Position numbers and translations under genes: made by a program. A stretch of DNA of 64,000 nt from Melanopsichium pennsylvanicum (taxonomy: Eukaryota; Basidiomycota; Ustilaginomycetes; Ustilaginales): NCBI GenBank assembly GCA_900208305.1, contig OAPG01000014.1, positions 372,001 to 436,000 on the forward strand. Reading direction: 5' to 3'. A model generated the notes under the pieces. That model saw only the letters and a program-made list of their open reading frames with translations, searched no databases and was not told the origin of the DNA. Positions within the stretch are counted from its first letter, which is position 1. The number at the start of each line of letters is the position of its first letter. Shown in pieces: positions 29,501-38,769 of the stretch.

Positions 29501-32500
29501 ATTTCGATCAAAATGACGGGCTGAACGGCCAAAACCACGGCAAGCAGTTGGAACAGCAAGCATCGAGTCAAGCTCCTACAACGTCCACAGAAAGTCTTGC
29601 ATGCAACAGCATCGATTTTGACATCAGCACGATGATTTACGCTGCGAACACAACCAGTGATAGCAGTTCTGCTCCCACGCTTGTCGACGGCGATCTGCTG
29701 CCTCATCCAGTTGTGTTGATCGAGCCATTCCAAAATGGTTCCATCCGCTTTGAAGCAGTGCAAAATGAGAAGGGATCAAATGTCACATCGGAGCGCACTT
29801 CGGCGGAGGACCGCCAAAGCCTGCCACAGAATGCCTTGGAACACCTGGCCGTCCATTCCGATAGCTATACAGGTCGGGTTCAAGCTGCTGGCGACGAAAA
29901 CTACACCATTCAGAGCTCAGACTCCGTATCATCAGTGCTCTCTTCCCCCTCAACGTTTGATACGCCACAGCATACAGAAGAAGTAGAACGACTGCGCAGC
30001 AAGTACCAAAGCAGTCGCGTCGTCGCAGCCGAGCGTAGTCGTACGTTTGTTCGTCGTTTTTCCCTAAGCACCGAATCTGAACACGACAGTGACGTCGGAT
30101 CCGAGCAGTCTGACAACGATGAGCAAGACGATGAGGATGTCGAAGAGCTGCACGAGACCGAGCAGAGCTCTCAGCGTCCAGATGCTTCGCAGAGCAAGCG
30201 TGCACGCGGTATCATCGACGAACAGGCCGAGGAAGAGCAGGACAACCAGAGTGAAGAGGAAGAAGATGAGGAAGAGCAAAAGGAGGCTGAATCTGCGTTG
30301 GACAGAGATACTAGCTCCGGCGGTGAGGATGAGGACGAAGGTGAAGAAGAGGACGAGGTTGAGGATGAGGATAAGGACGAGGATGAGGATGAGGAGGACG
30401 TGAGCGAGGCCGAAGAAGAGGATGACGATGCCTCTTCGCATCTCGACGAAGACGAGCAGAGTGCATCGCAAATGGATCCCGTTGTCATTATCTCTTCTTC
30501 AGCTTCTCCCTCCGTCGCCTCGACTGCCTCTATTCGCACTTCCAGCATCGAAGCTTCCACCAGCAGGCGTACCGCAACTCATGCCGAACCCGACAACCAA
30601 GCCGACTCGGAGTCCGAGGAGGATGAGCAAGAGCAAGAGTACGTCGTTGAAGTAGTCCGCGATTCACGTGAACGCGCCCCTCGCTCGTCCGCACACAGTG
30701 TCATCTCCAATGACGAAGAACCTCAAATTCACACGCTACATCTCCGCCAACCTCTGCCTCGTCATGACCAGAGTCACAATCACACCCTTGCCGATGCTTC
30801 GTCCTCTCGAAGTCGCGTTCTGAAACTCGGCCAAGCCACTAGCACGCCCATCGTCGAAATTTCTTCTCTGGACCCCCGTGCAGCAGCCAGGGCTACAGCG
30901 ATCTTGAAGCTCTTCCACAAGTACGTTGATGAAGGTTGGATTTTGGGTGCTGATGAGATGGGCGATGCGACAGAGAGCAGGATGAGGAGGGTCGTTGATG
31001 CCATCAGAAGAGCCGATGGGCAGGGGAGAAGGTTGGAGGATGCTTCGGAGCTTGATCAACAGAGTGGAGTGGGCGAGGGTACGGGGGATCTGACAACATT
31101 TTTGATGGACGCCGAGTTGAGTTTGGCTAGGGAAGGTACTGTGGAGACGGAGAGTTTCTTGGGTTCGAGGGCGACGAGTGTAGCATCTTTGGCTATGCAA
31201 GGGCAAAGACCGTTGACCGAATCCCCTGCGACACCCTTCTTGCCCGGTGGATTCAGAGCTACTCCAGCTTCCGTCCGTGCGGCTCCAGGTACCGATGTTC
31301 AGCAGAATGATCCGCCTTCTGTCATCGCTGCGTGGCGACCTACCACTGCTGGTGATGCATCAAATATTGCTTCCACCATTGGAAATCTCACCAAGCGCAA
31401 GGCCGACGCAACTTCATCCGCGGGCTTCACCTTCCGCAACCTCGAAACTCCCAAGCGCACCAGCCGTCGTCCTGCCGCGAAGCAGGCTCGTCTATCCGCC
31501 ACCCTGACTCCACCCTCTCTCGAAACGTTCAACTCAAAAGTATGGGATACTCGAGACTGGACGCGACTGGATAAGTATTTTACATGCGGCGTAAAGAAGA
31601 TCTCGTCACAGCTGCTCTCCCTGCATCCTCTCGTTTCGGACAAAACGGCAAAGGCTAGGAGCTACGTAGACGCACTCTTCGGCGTCGACTTGGAGGAAGT
31701 GGCAGAGCTTTTCCTTGACGAGATGCGTATCCCAGATGAAAGGCGTATGGCCGAATGGTCGAGTGTTAAATTGGAGCAGAGGTTGAAGGCGCTCCGGAGA
31801 AAGTACGTCAAGAAGGTGGAAGTCAAATACCCTGAGGCTCTGCAGCAACATGGAGATGCATCGAAGGGACGGAGCAGGAGTAAAGCTGGAGGAGATGACA
31901 GTATGGCCACAGAAGATCTAGATTGGAGTTTAAACGCAAACACGACAGCTGCTACACAGCAAGAGCCTAGGGCGACGAAGGGGAGGGTGTCTTTTGGTAC
32001 ACCTTACCGTATGGGTGCTCACAGTACGCCTGCCGCGGGATTGTTGAAAAAAGCTACACACCGGGCAGCCAGGCAACGTCGTGCTGCGCAAGAGCAGCAT
32101 GAGGAAGAAAGGGAGAGTCTGTACCCTGCTTTACCAGCTTCTCCGTCCACGACCATAGCAGTGGATATGAGCAGAGAGCGTGAGAATGACGGAGTCATCA
32201 CAAAGGCTAGCAGACTTATTTCTAGACTTGGTGGAAGTTTTGGTGGACTGCTTTCGTCTCCTAGGCCTTCAACAGAAGGAAAGGGAAAGAGAAAGGCTAC
32301 TGAGGCCGAACTTGAAACGCTCGGTGCTGCGACTATTTCTGTCAGGCGATGCATGGAGCAAAATGTTTCCGCACCTCACGAGGATGAGATGGTGGATAGA
32401 ACAGCTTGTTCCATCCAATCCGTCAGTTCGGGAAGCGACTCGCTCGTAGAATCCATGCTCAACTCGACCGGAATCACTAGTACTATCAATGGTTCTCTTT

Positions 32501-33051
32501 TCACCAATGCCACCTCCATCCGATCCGATATCACTTCAACCTCTTCTCACCTTGCTCGTAGCAAAACTACCACATCGATCCCCACCATCACCTCTTACCA
32601 AAGTCGATGCCGATTGCCAGTTGGAAACATGCAGACACAACAAATCGTGCCAGTGGCATCTACTTTAACGAGTACGCAAAATCGTCATGAGGGTGCGAGG
32701 AGGAATGTGGTCAGGACGAGTTTCGGATGCTCGCGTCAATTGGTAGGAGGATCTTCGGGTGTTTCGCATACACCTCTTTCTTTGCTTTCGCCCGCAACGC
32801 ATCGTGTGGCAGCGAGGAAAGTGGACGAATTGAGAAACAGTAGGGCTAAAAGAAATTGGACTAGTCCTAGTCGTCAGTTGAGACCAACATCGGCTCGAAT
32901 TATCACTGCTCAAACACGTGCTAGATCGAGTGGTACTGGTGGTGGTGGTGGTGTACCAATTGGTTTGGTACAGACGGAGACGAGAGGAAGGATGTTGATA
33001 AATGGTGATGTCGTTGATGGTGATGGCTCGAGCAGTACTAGAGAAGATTAA
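26539..33051 (+). CDS. 2170-residue acidic, repeat-containing protein, function unknown
   Basis: Single exon of 2170 codons with an ATG after a pyrimidine-rich leader. Layout: residues 1-250 Ser/Pro-rich with many SP sites (possible CDK or MAPK targets); 250-630 mixed disordered with acidic stretches; 633-821 a regular nine-residue repeat (see repeat entry); about 1180-1320 very acidic (runs of E and D); about 1450-1520 a folded-looking helical segment (ARATAILKLFHKYVDEGWIL); about 1660-1775 a second folded segment beginning KVWDTRDWTRLDKYF and rich in charged helices (EERLKAL-like, YVKKVEVKYPEAL). The basic C-terminus suggests nuclear location. I recognise no named domain. The folded segments near the C-terminus are the best handle for homology search. 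Codons become T/A-ending in roughly the last 500 bp. Confidence 0.85.
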   Translation: MLSPIRRTPSRRTITRQSYNDENVSPFRTSSETSMSLQPSEPPSSPLVSNSFLYNLPDPTLNLPRPSHPARLDIFSSPSKSSAIASLNKPLSHDQTQHLESQKAGAARVHLQPPSSVPPSPSKAHSPGSTSRTQANLDAVGGLPTPPSSSEALTTTPRASKHALAPLPGEPLSPSPSRIRGAVLSPARASPSKASRSNSTPRSTRASTRRLLPSGGANSDSDSDNDILRSRTPIRTQLLREIAEEDSDEDEEQQEEEIQLISFKRGGPDATFIREIKQNGWDQPRPPSPIKFTFLEPVVPNPRQSAVGARARSRSKTPQTRASPAPSHASSSKASNASRAKAPRSRRASSTTAAAIGGDDETRDLSDESIKSAGTILTNLSSKSSHTRSKGRVSVSRSSAPPPVAVADLTRDHPSLPDSPGDDPLLMTGPDTYIVYHDQTPSARNRSTSRMSNMANVSLSHSTPLPAPSVAAALGKRRDSGGSDVSSASRGSLYTRMTGRSVNDASVATVANEEQEEQQEDESANTVHADQVEADDDQDEAPIFMAFDGRGFASDSDEGEPEDQVPVSVEARVSLRIAEQEAEEAAISAQMADDLSLDDVSRSFADHSAEQEDSDVIMEASDSLDSSAKDIDAVSHSLDTCQHDESDDIGANDQSLAVSAQDQAFDSSAHEHGEEDVAEEQTAEASLVAQSKDASTRKQSEDFDAKDQSLDANAADHTTDLSEQEQNGELSIGEHVVDASVVDQSISARENDESEDVSMAESAAESAEDEESQDADAMKQNIVVGPDESFVDANLSNQSAEISVGDQSVDVCESIESDIAADADEDALDISSILENVGAANQSHQFMDESFTESSLGALEGDEGETSAVADVVMSSYAAQEVGDSSFVSSPAGQADESHHVVDSQTSADQGIAIAERSFQSSELDDISGEAEHSQANDVAQTADEFQAADESHHSDGAETFEHSLSVADQEAEASIIESSTSILNESHFDQNDGLNGQNHGKQLEQQASSQAPTTSTESLACNSIDFDISTMIYAANTTSDSSSAPTLVDGDLLPHPVVLIEPFQNGSIRFEAVQNEKGSNVTSERTSAEDRQSLPQNALEHLAVHSDSYTGRVQAAGDENYTIQSSDSVSSVLSSPSTFDTPQHTEEVERLRSKYQSSRVVAAERSRTFVRRFSLSTESEHDSDVGSEQSDNDEQDDEDVEELHETEQSSQRPDASQSKRARGIIDEQAEEEQDNQSEEEEDEEEQKEAESALDRDTSSGGEDEDEGEEEDEVEDEDKDEDEDEEDVSEAEEEDDDASSHLDEDEQSASQMDPVVIISSSASPSVASTASIRTSSIEASTSRRTATHAEPDNQADSESEEDEQEQEYVVEVVRDSRERAPRSSAHSVISNDEEPQIHTLHLRQPLPRHDQSHNHTLADASSSRSRVLKLGQATSTPIVEISSLDPRAAARATAILKLFHKYVDEGWILGADEMGDATESRMRRVVDAIRRADGQGRRLEDASELDQQSGVGEGTGDLTTFLMDAELSLAREGTVETESFLGSRATSVASLAMQGQRPLTESPATPFLPGGFRATPASVRAAPGTDVQQNDPPSVIAAWRPTTAGDASNIASTIGNLTKRKADATSSAGFTFRNLETPKRTSRRPAAKQARLSATLTPPSLETFNSKVWDTRDWTRLDKYFTCGVKKISSQLLSLHPLVSDKTAKARSYVDALFGVDLEEVAELFLDEMRIPDERRMAEWSSVKLEQRLKALRRKYVKKVEVKYPEALQQHGDASKGRSRSKAGGDDSMATEDLDWSLNANTTAATQQEPRATKGRVSFGTPYRMGAHSTPAAGLLKKATHRAARQRRAAQEQHEEERESLYPALPASPSTTIAVDMSRERENDGVITKASRLISRLGGSFGGLLSSPRPSTEGKGKRKATEAELETLGAATISVRRCMEQNVSAPHEDEMVDRTACSIQSVSSGSDSLVESMLNSTGITSTINGSLFTNATSIRSDITSTSSHLARSKTTTSIPTITSYQSRCRLPVGNMQTQQIVPVASTLTSTQNRHEGARRNVVRTSFGCSRQLVGGSSGVSHTPLSLLSPATHRVAARKVDELRNSRAKRNWTSPSRQLRPTSARIITAQTRARSSGTGGGGGVPIGLVQTETRGRMLINGDVVDGDGSSSTRED
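28435..29001 (+). repeat. 21 in-phase copies of a nine-residue repeat (27-bp unit)
   Basis: Residues 633-821 of the 2170-residue protein divide without any gap into 21 nonamers of the pattern x-x-(D/E)-(Q/H)-S-x-(D/E)-x-S. By hand count, position 4 is Q in 11 and H in 4 copies, position 5 is S in 12, position 7 is D or E in 17, and position 9 is S in 9. Typical units are ANDQSLAVS, AKDQSLDAN and VGDQSVDVC. The copies are strongly diverged at DNA level, so the array is old and not a recent microsatellite. Confidence 0.85.
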
Positions 33052-33347
33052 AGTGATGATGTTTCGAGCAACAATTCGAGTTTGGGGCAAACATCATTAC
33101 TGATGTGGATGCCAAAAAGGCTAGGATGATTCGAGGTCAAAAAAATAACGTGGTAAACACTTATCCCATCTTAGCCGTCGACTTGTTTTTACACTAGACA
33201 AACAAACACCTTTGAATTAGACAAAAATGCTTAACTTAGCCTGACACAATATATATAAATAATAATTGGATCATCCCAAGACCATAGTTGGGGTTGGTTG
33301 GGGTTTCCAAGTTCAAGCCTTTGGCTAGACTATCGATCGATGCTTCT
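33052..33347. other. intergenic between convergent genes
   Basis: 3' flanks of the acidic-protein gene (+) and the methyltransferase gene (-). AT-rich, including ATATATATAAATAATAAT near 33250. No gene is seen. Confidence 0.5.
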
Positions 33348-34471
33348 TCAATTCAACGCCCCTTCTTGATTTCCTCGTTTTGGAAGCTTTGTAGCAACAT
33401 AGACAAAGTAATGAAACATATCACCAATCTCTCTCCTTTCCACTTTCCAACCATCCACCTGTTCGAGATACTTTTGTCGAAAATGAGGTTGACCAAAAGT
33501 AATATAGATCAATCTTGCCCCTGGTTTCAAAACACTATCTACACCTTTTAACATTTTTTCGACATTGAGTAAAACTTTTTCACTTGGAGTCCAAACCGAA
33601 CTACCTTTCCCTTCGGCCATTAATGCGTCCATAGTTCCCTTATCCAATGCAACATCGAACGACTCTTCACCACCGAGAATAGAAAGATTGGAGGCGGAGG
33701 TGAGTTCGGTTATGTCCATAACTTCCCAACGTTGGGATGGATAGAGGGATCGCATTCGAGAAATCAAATTGCAAGAGTAGTCGATGTTAAAGATCGAAGT
33801 ATAGCCGGATTGAGTCATGTCGGGGGATAAGGTTGAATTTCCACACCCTAACATGAGGATACGTGATGAGCGGTCCGGGATCAATTCGTCAAAGAGTTCT
33901 CTTTAGATCCGTGCAACACATCATGATTTGGTTTTCAAACAAAGCGTTTAGGAAAGAGGAGGTCAATCAGCGTATTCTTTATTGTCTACAACGAGTAAGA
34001 CGAGGGGCAATGATGTTTTAGAGAGAGAGAGAGAGAGAGAGGGGTAGGAGAGATGTTAGTAAAGAGCGTAGTTGACTTACTTCAAATCTTCATACTACCA
34101 GAACGATTTTTCAAAAGCAACGTTGGGACCAGATCATCGAAAGATCAAAGAAGTCGGATTCATTAGCACAATTTACCATTCCGCGATTCAGATCGATTGT
34201 CGAGAACAAACAAAGAGAGCAAAACGTTGTCAGCACTTTCCATTCGGATCAAACCAGCGACCTCAACCGTTTGTAACAAGGGTTTTCAGAAACACCATAT
34301 AATCCTCTCTCTCTCTCTCTCTCCTTCTTTCTCTCTCTCTCCCTCTCTTTCTCTCTCTCATACACATACCTTTTTGAACCAGTCAAACTCAGTCTCGGAT
34401 TCATCGGCATATCTCTGTTCCCAGTACTCCTTTTGTGAAAATTGTTCGTTTCGTTCGGCTGTCAACGACAT
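33348..34471 (-). CDS. class I methyltransferase of the METTL13/EEF1AKMT4 type, three exons with a 14-nt microexon
   Basis: Exon 1 is 34471-34370 (ATG at 34469-34471), exon 2 is 34094-34081 (14 nt) and exon 3 is 33900-33348. Introns of 275 and 180 nt have GTATGT and GTAAGT donors and TGGTAG and CTAAAG acceptors. The joined length is 669 nt, 222 residues, with continuous family sequence across both junctions: FDWFKK, then YEDLK, then ELFDELIPD. SAM-binding motif I is LMLGCGNSTLS, followed by NIDYS. DVALDKGTMDALM is the characteristic post-II motif of this family. Related human enzymes methylate lysines of elongation factor eEF1A; the exact target here is inference. The N-terminal YWEQRY and DWF motifs are also typical. 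If the microexon is skipped, the frame runs into a stop after four codons, so inclusion is required for activity. Confidence 0.92.
34021..34041. repeat. (GA)n tract in intron 2, complementary to the tract at 34304-34360
   Basis: About 21 nt of alternating GA on the plus strand; it reads (CU)n in the methyltransferase pre-mRNA, about 40 nt downstream of the microexon. Confidence 0.9.
34081..34094 (-). other. 14-nt microexon
   Basis: Bounded by TGGTAG acceptor and GTAAGT donor on the minus strand. It encodes Y-E-D-L plus two bases of a Lys codon and links exon 1 (phase 0) to exon 3. Including it gives the YEDLKELFDEL segment expected for the family; omitting it shifts the frame. Confidence 0.85.
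34304..34360. repeat. CT-rich tract in intron 1, complementary to the tract at 34021-34041
   Basis: Mostly alternating CT with a perfect stretch at about 34305-34323; it reads GA-rich in the methyltransferase pre-mRNA, just after the exon 1 donor and upstream of the microexon. Confidence 0.9.
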
Positions 34472-35049
34472 TTTTTTTTTCCTTATCTTTTATTTTGTCT
34501 TTGCGTCCTAGTCACTAGTAGTCTCGTCGTACGTTATCGCAATTGGATTTTTGATCGGTTTTATTACACCCTGTTTTTGGTTGGTTTTTCTTTGCTGATA
34601 AATGAATTGAATGGATGGATGAGTCAATAGCAGAGTCTAGATTTCCAAGAGCAAATAGCGTTAAAATTGAGCATCCCAAAGAAGCTATCGGACCATTCCA
34701 ATTGAAAATGTAGGCAAGACAGAGGTGAAAGTTGGTAATGATGATACGGTACAGTAGCAAGAAGTAACGCAAGCTTGGACATTGAGTAGATCATTCAGGG
34801 TCCAACAACACAAACCCAAAAAAAAAGGCACAAACAAGATTTAACAATCAAACGAAAACCTCGACTTCCGGGGCTAACTCACAACAAGAACAAACATGTA
34901 AAACTCATTCTTCTTGTCGCTCTACACAACCCCATCGCGCAATCCATACAAGCTCTGCAATTTATTATATAGCCAATCAACATGTTGCAAATTTCATTTC
35001 GAGACCCCGAGCATCGAAAGGGGCAGCCTGACTTTCATACTGGCCTTGT
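34472..35049. promoter_or_regulatory. intergenic, methyltransferase promoter and SUB2 3' flank
   Basis: Both neighbours are on the minus strand. A poly(T) run follows the methyltransferase ATG position upstream (34471-34480). One TACAGTA heptamer occurs near 34751. No gene is seen. Confidence 0.5.
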
Positions 35050-37601
35050 TTAAGCGTTCATGTAACTGCTGGCCTCGATCGTCTCTGGCAGTTCGGGTAC
35101 AGCCACCTCGAACCTGCTCTGGATCTGCTTCAGAACCTCTGCATCTTCGTCGCTGCTGACAAACATGATGGCCAAACCCTTGGTACCAAACCTACCGGCC
35201 CTACCGACACGGTGCAAGTAGCTATCTGCATCCGTTGGAGTATCATACGAAATCGACACGTTAACACGTTCCACATCGATACCACGACCAAAAATGTCGG
35301 TGGCAACCAAGATACGCTTTTCAAAGTTCTTGAACTGCTGGTACCTCTTGATACGCTCTTCCTGAGCCAACCCGCCGTGGATGCAGATGGAAGGGAAGTT
35401 GCACTCGCGCAAAAGCTTGTCCAGCTCATTGGCTCGCGAGATGGACTTGACAAAGATGATGACCTGGTTGAACTCGAGCGAATCCAGAAGGTCGTTGAGC
35501 TTGCGGTTCTTGGCACTCTCTTCGAGCCGAACATAGTGCTGTTGAAGACCGTGAAGCGTGAGCTTGGTCTCGTCGTCCACATAGATCTCCAGAGGGTTCT
35601 GCATGAATTTCTTGCAAGTGGGCCTCACCTCCTTGGCAAGCGTGGCCGAGAACATCATGACCTGCTTGTGGTGAGGCGTAGCCCTGAAGATGTCCTGGAC
35701 GTCTCTTCGCATGTCAACCTGCTCTAGGATCTTGTCGCACTCGTCAATCACAAAGTGCTTGACGCCAGACACCTTGAGGCTCTTGTCGCGAACGAGGGCG
35801 TTCATACGACCGGGAGTGCCGACAAGGATATGGGGGCACTTGGCCTTGTCCTTGAGCATAGCTTGGTTCTCGGCGACGGGAGTACCGCCATAGATGACGC
35901 CGGTTCGAACGTCAGGCATGTACTTGGTGAAACGGGCGTACTCGTTTCGGATCTGGTACGCGAGCTCACGTGTGTGGCAGAGGACAAGCACCGAAACCTC
36001 GCCGTCAACGGGCTCAATCTGCTGGAGGGTAGCAAGGACGAACACGGCGGTCTTACCCATACCGGATTTGGCCTGGCAGACGACATCCATTCCGAGGATG
36101 GATTGGGGAATACATTCTTGCTGGACTATTTTCCGCGAGGCATTGTTGCAACATGTGCAAGGGGAGACAGACAAATGTGGGAGTCAATCGACCGCATCCA
36201 TGGTTGCAAAGTGAATCAACATAAAGGAGCGGGTGTTGAACTTACCTTCGGAGGGGTGCTCGAAACCAAGATCAGAGATGGCTCGGAGGAGCTCGGGCTT
36301 GAGGAGGAAATCACGGAAACCTGTAGAGTGGATACCGACGTAGGAACCCTGTTGAATTTGAAAAGCGAGCCGTGGTGGGAATAAGCAGCGAGTCGATATA
36401 GAGACAAGGAGAGCCGTGTTTGAGATGGCGTGTTGCAATTGCATGTGGATTTGATCAAAAACCAAGGATTAAGAATGTGTGTATGGAGGTGTTGACATTT
36501 CGGATGGAAGAAGCGGAGTCGTTTTTGGACGGCAAGGAAGACGGAATATGTTTGAGCAAGGGTCGAGGGAGCGTGTTCGATATATGTCGTGGGACATACG
36601 AAAAGTTGCGAGATGTGCGTGTGTCGATTTAATTTGATTTGATATGTCGAGGAAAGGTGAAGAAGGGAGAGGAGCGAGGATAGAAAGAAGAATAAAAAGG
36701 ATGTTTAGAAAGGCATTGCTTGATGGGAGAACGACATGTGCTTGCATCGATCCGATAGACTCTGAAAGGGGTTCTGTGTGGTTGCTATCTGCCTCTGTCG
36801 GGTGCAGCAATGGAGCAAGACGAGTTTGAGAAGGGTCTCGATCGGTCCGACTGGGTGGATAAGCGATTAGATTAGCGATCGCTCGGCGCAGAGCACAGGT
36901 AAGCTGCATCCAGCCGCGAATAGGAAGCCGCTGGTACAGCCAGTCTAAACCGCCTCATGGAGAGCCCAGCAGAGCACAAGGATACGCGTGGATGGCGGCA
37001 AGCTTGCCAGCGCCTTGACGATGGATCGCAAGATCGTCGGCGATTTGGTACTTTGCGGCATCGCGAGAGAAGCCGCGTATGGAGACTCGAGACGTGCACG
37101 TAGCACGAGAACACCTTGTGGAAACGTAGTCATCCAGCGACTCGTTTGCCGAGTTTCCCACGCGTTGAGCTGTCAAGGCCGTTCTGATTCAAGGCGCTCT
37201 GGTTGGACACGATGAGGCCATCTCGAGCGCGAGCGACCTCCGAAGAAAGAGCGCGTAGGACTGCTCGTCTTGGATATAGGCTAGTTTCGATAGTTGTGTG
37301 TATACTTAGAATGGAATGGAAGGTTGGAGTGGAGTCTATCGGTTCGGTAGCAGAAGGAGGGAGCTTGCCTTTTTATCTTTGTCGGCATCGGCGGTGGCAG
37401 CACCGTTGCCAGTGGCGGCGGTACCGTTGGTTGTGGAAGGGGGGGCGACGGCGACCTCCTCCTCGTAATCAATAAGACTGTCATGAGTCAGCAAGGTCAT
37501 GATGGGATGGTGGGATGGTCAGCAAACGATACGGGTGTTTGTTCCTGGCTGAGTACGATGGGTGGGGAAGAGACTCACTCCTCGTTGTCGATGGCAGACA
37601 T
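35050..37601 (-). CDS. SUB2: SUB2/UAP56 DECD-box RNA helicase, four exons
   Basis: Exons on minus: 37601-37579, 37477-37369, 36348-36246 and 36125-35050, joined to 1311 nt and 436 residues. Introns: 101 nt (GTGAGT to GACAG), 1020 nt (GCAAGC donor to AACAG acceptor, so GC-AG) and 120 nt (GTAAGT to AATAG). The N-terminus reads DLIDYEEE. Then [20 protein letters not shown], Walker A AKSGMGKT, the diagnostic DECD box (VIDECDKIL), SAT, and HRVGRAGR near the end. Sub2/UAP56 acts in spliceosome assembly and, with the TREX complex, in mRNA export. Family knowledge places a small acidic, Ala-rich N-terminal extension before GSYV, which fits the join made here. The GC donor is the only one that keeps frame and family sequence. 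The gene diverges from arginase across 1.17 kb. Confidence 0.95.
36349..37368 (-). other. 1020-nt GC-AG intron in SUB2
   Basis: Exon 2 ends KDKK in AAAAAG followed by GCAAGC on the minus strand, and exon 3 begins with GSYVG after AACAG. No GT donor nearby keeps the reading frame. If the intron is retained, an in-frame stop occurs after about ten extra codons. No snoRNA boxes were recognised inside. Confidence 0.8.
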
Positions 37602-38769
37602 GTTGGCGGCCAGATGTGTATATATGTGAGAGAAGGTGGTGATGAAAAGAAAGCGTTGACGAAAGTATAGTGGTCAAGACGTGTCGAGGAATGATGATGG
37701 TGGTGGGCAAAGCTTAAATTGGAATGGATCGCGACGAGAAGGAAAAAGGATTGAATGTTGGTTGGTGTGAGCGGATGGACGCAAATCCAATCCGACACGC
37801 TTCTGCGCACACATATTCACTTTGGGTAGGTTTGTCGTCTCGAATTGGAATGGGGCTGGGCGAATGTGCCCAAAATTGGGAACAAAGCCAGGATGCACGA
37901 GACTGTGCGGAAACTGCAATTCCAGCCATTTGCCCGGTTGTGATTCTACTCAGCTCAAAGTTAACAATTAGCGCCTCCCTTGCAAGTGATCGCGCTTGGT
38001 GGAATCGATGGTCGACCGCGTTCGATTCAGGCAATAGTAGAAATAACACTGACCAAATGCCTTGGTTCTGCGAGCAAGGATAGTATCGCACGAAAGTATC
38101 GCTTATATTACAACTGGCTTTGCATACTTAATTTGCAAATTCAAATTCTATTCAGAAATGAAATAAAGGAATTAATTGACACAGAAATAAAGGCTCACAA
38201 AAGTGGAAGCCAAACGTCATGACATGATTTGATGCCCCGATCTGAGCAATTATTTTGAACCGATCTACCAGCCTGAAACTGTTCGCGCAAAGCTACGGCA
38301 TCTTGGACGGAAGCTCTCCGAATGGCAGCACATCGGCGTCAAATCAAGGATGAGCTGGCGTCGAGTCTGCCACGAAACAGCAGGAAAGAAAGACGCATCG
38401 CCATTCCCAGTCTTTTTGCCGGTCTGATAGGCAGCACCTGCGAATCTTTCTCGGCGCGAAGACGAAAGCCAGGAAAGAAAAGAAAAGGGTATTGCACAGC
38501 CTGTATGTTGCACGAAGCCGGACTGGTTGCCGGAAACCAGGAAGTTCTGCCTTGGTATGCTGCTCAGCGCAATCACAGCCAGGTCCGCAAGCACCATCGT
38601 GCCGGTCAAGAGAACCCTGCTCGACAGCCAGACGGCAAGCTAGCCGAATCGACGCTGTCCTTGCCGCTGCTTATAAGAGCAGCCTTGTCGGCAATCGTCA
38701 TACTCATTAATCTCGAACTTCGTCACGAACCATATCACCATCAAGTGAGCTTTTGACATTAACATCGAA
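37602..38769. promoter_or_regulatory. divergent promoter region of SUB2 and arginase
   Basis: SUB2 reads left and arginase reads right. A TATA-like TTATAAG lies at 38671-38677, about 95 bp upstream of the arginase ATG. GATA cores near 38080 and 38427 could serve nitrogen-responsive GATA factors, as known for fungal arginase genes, but GATA is common by chance. No gene is seen. Confidence 0.5.
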
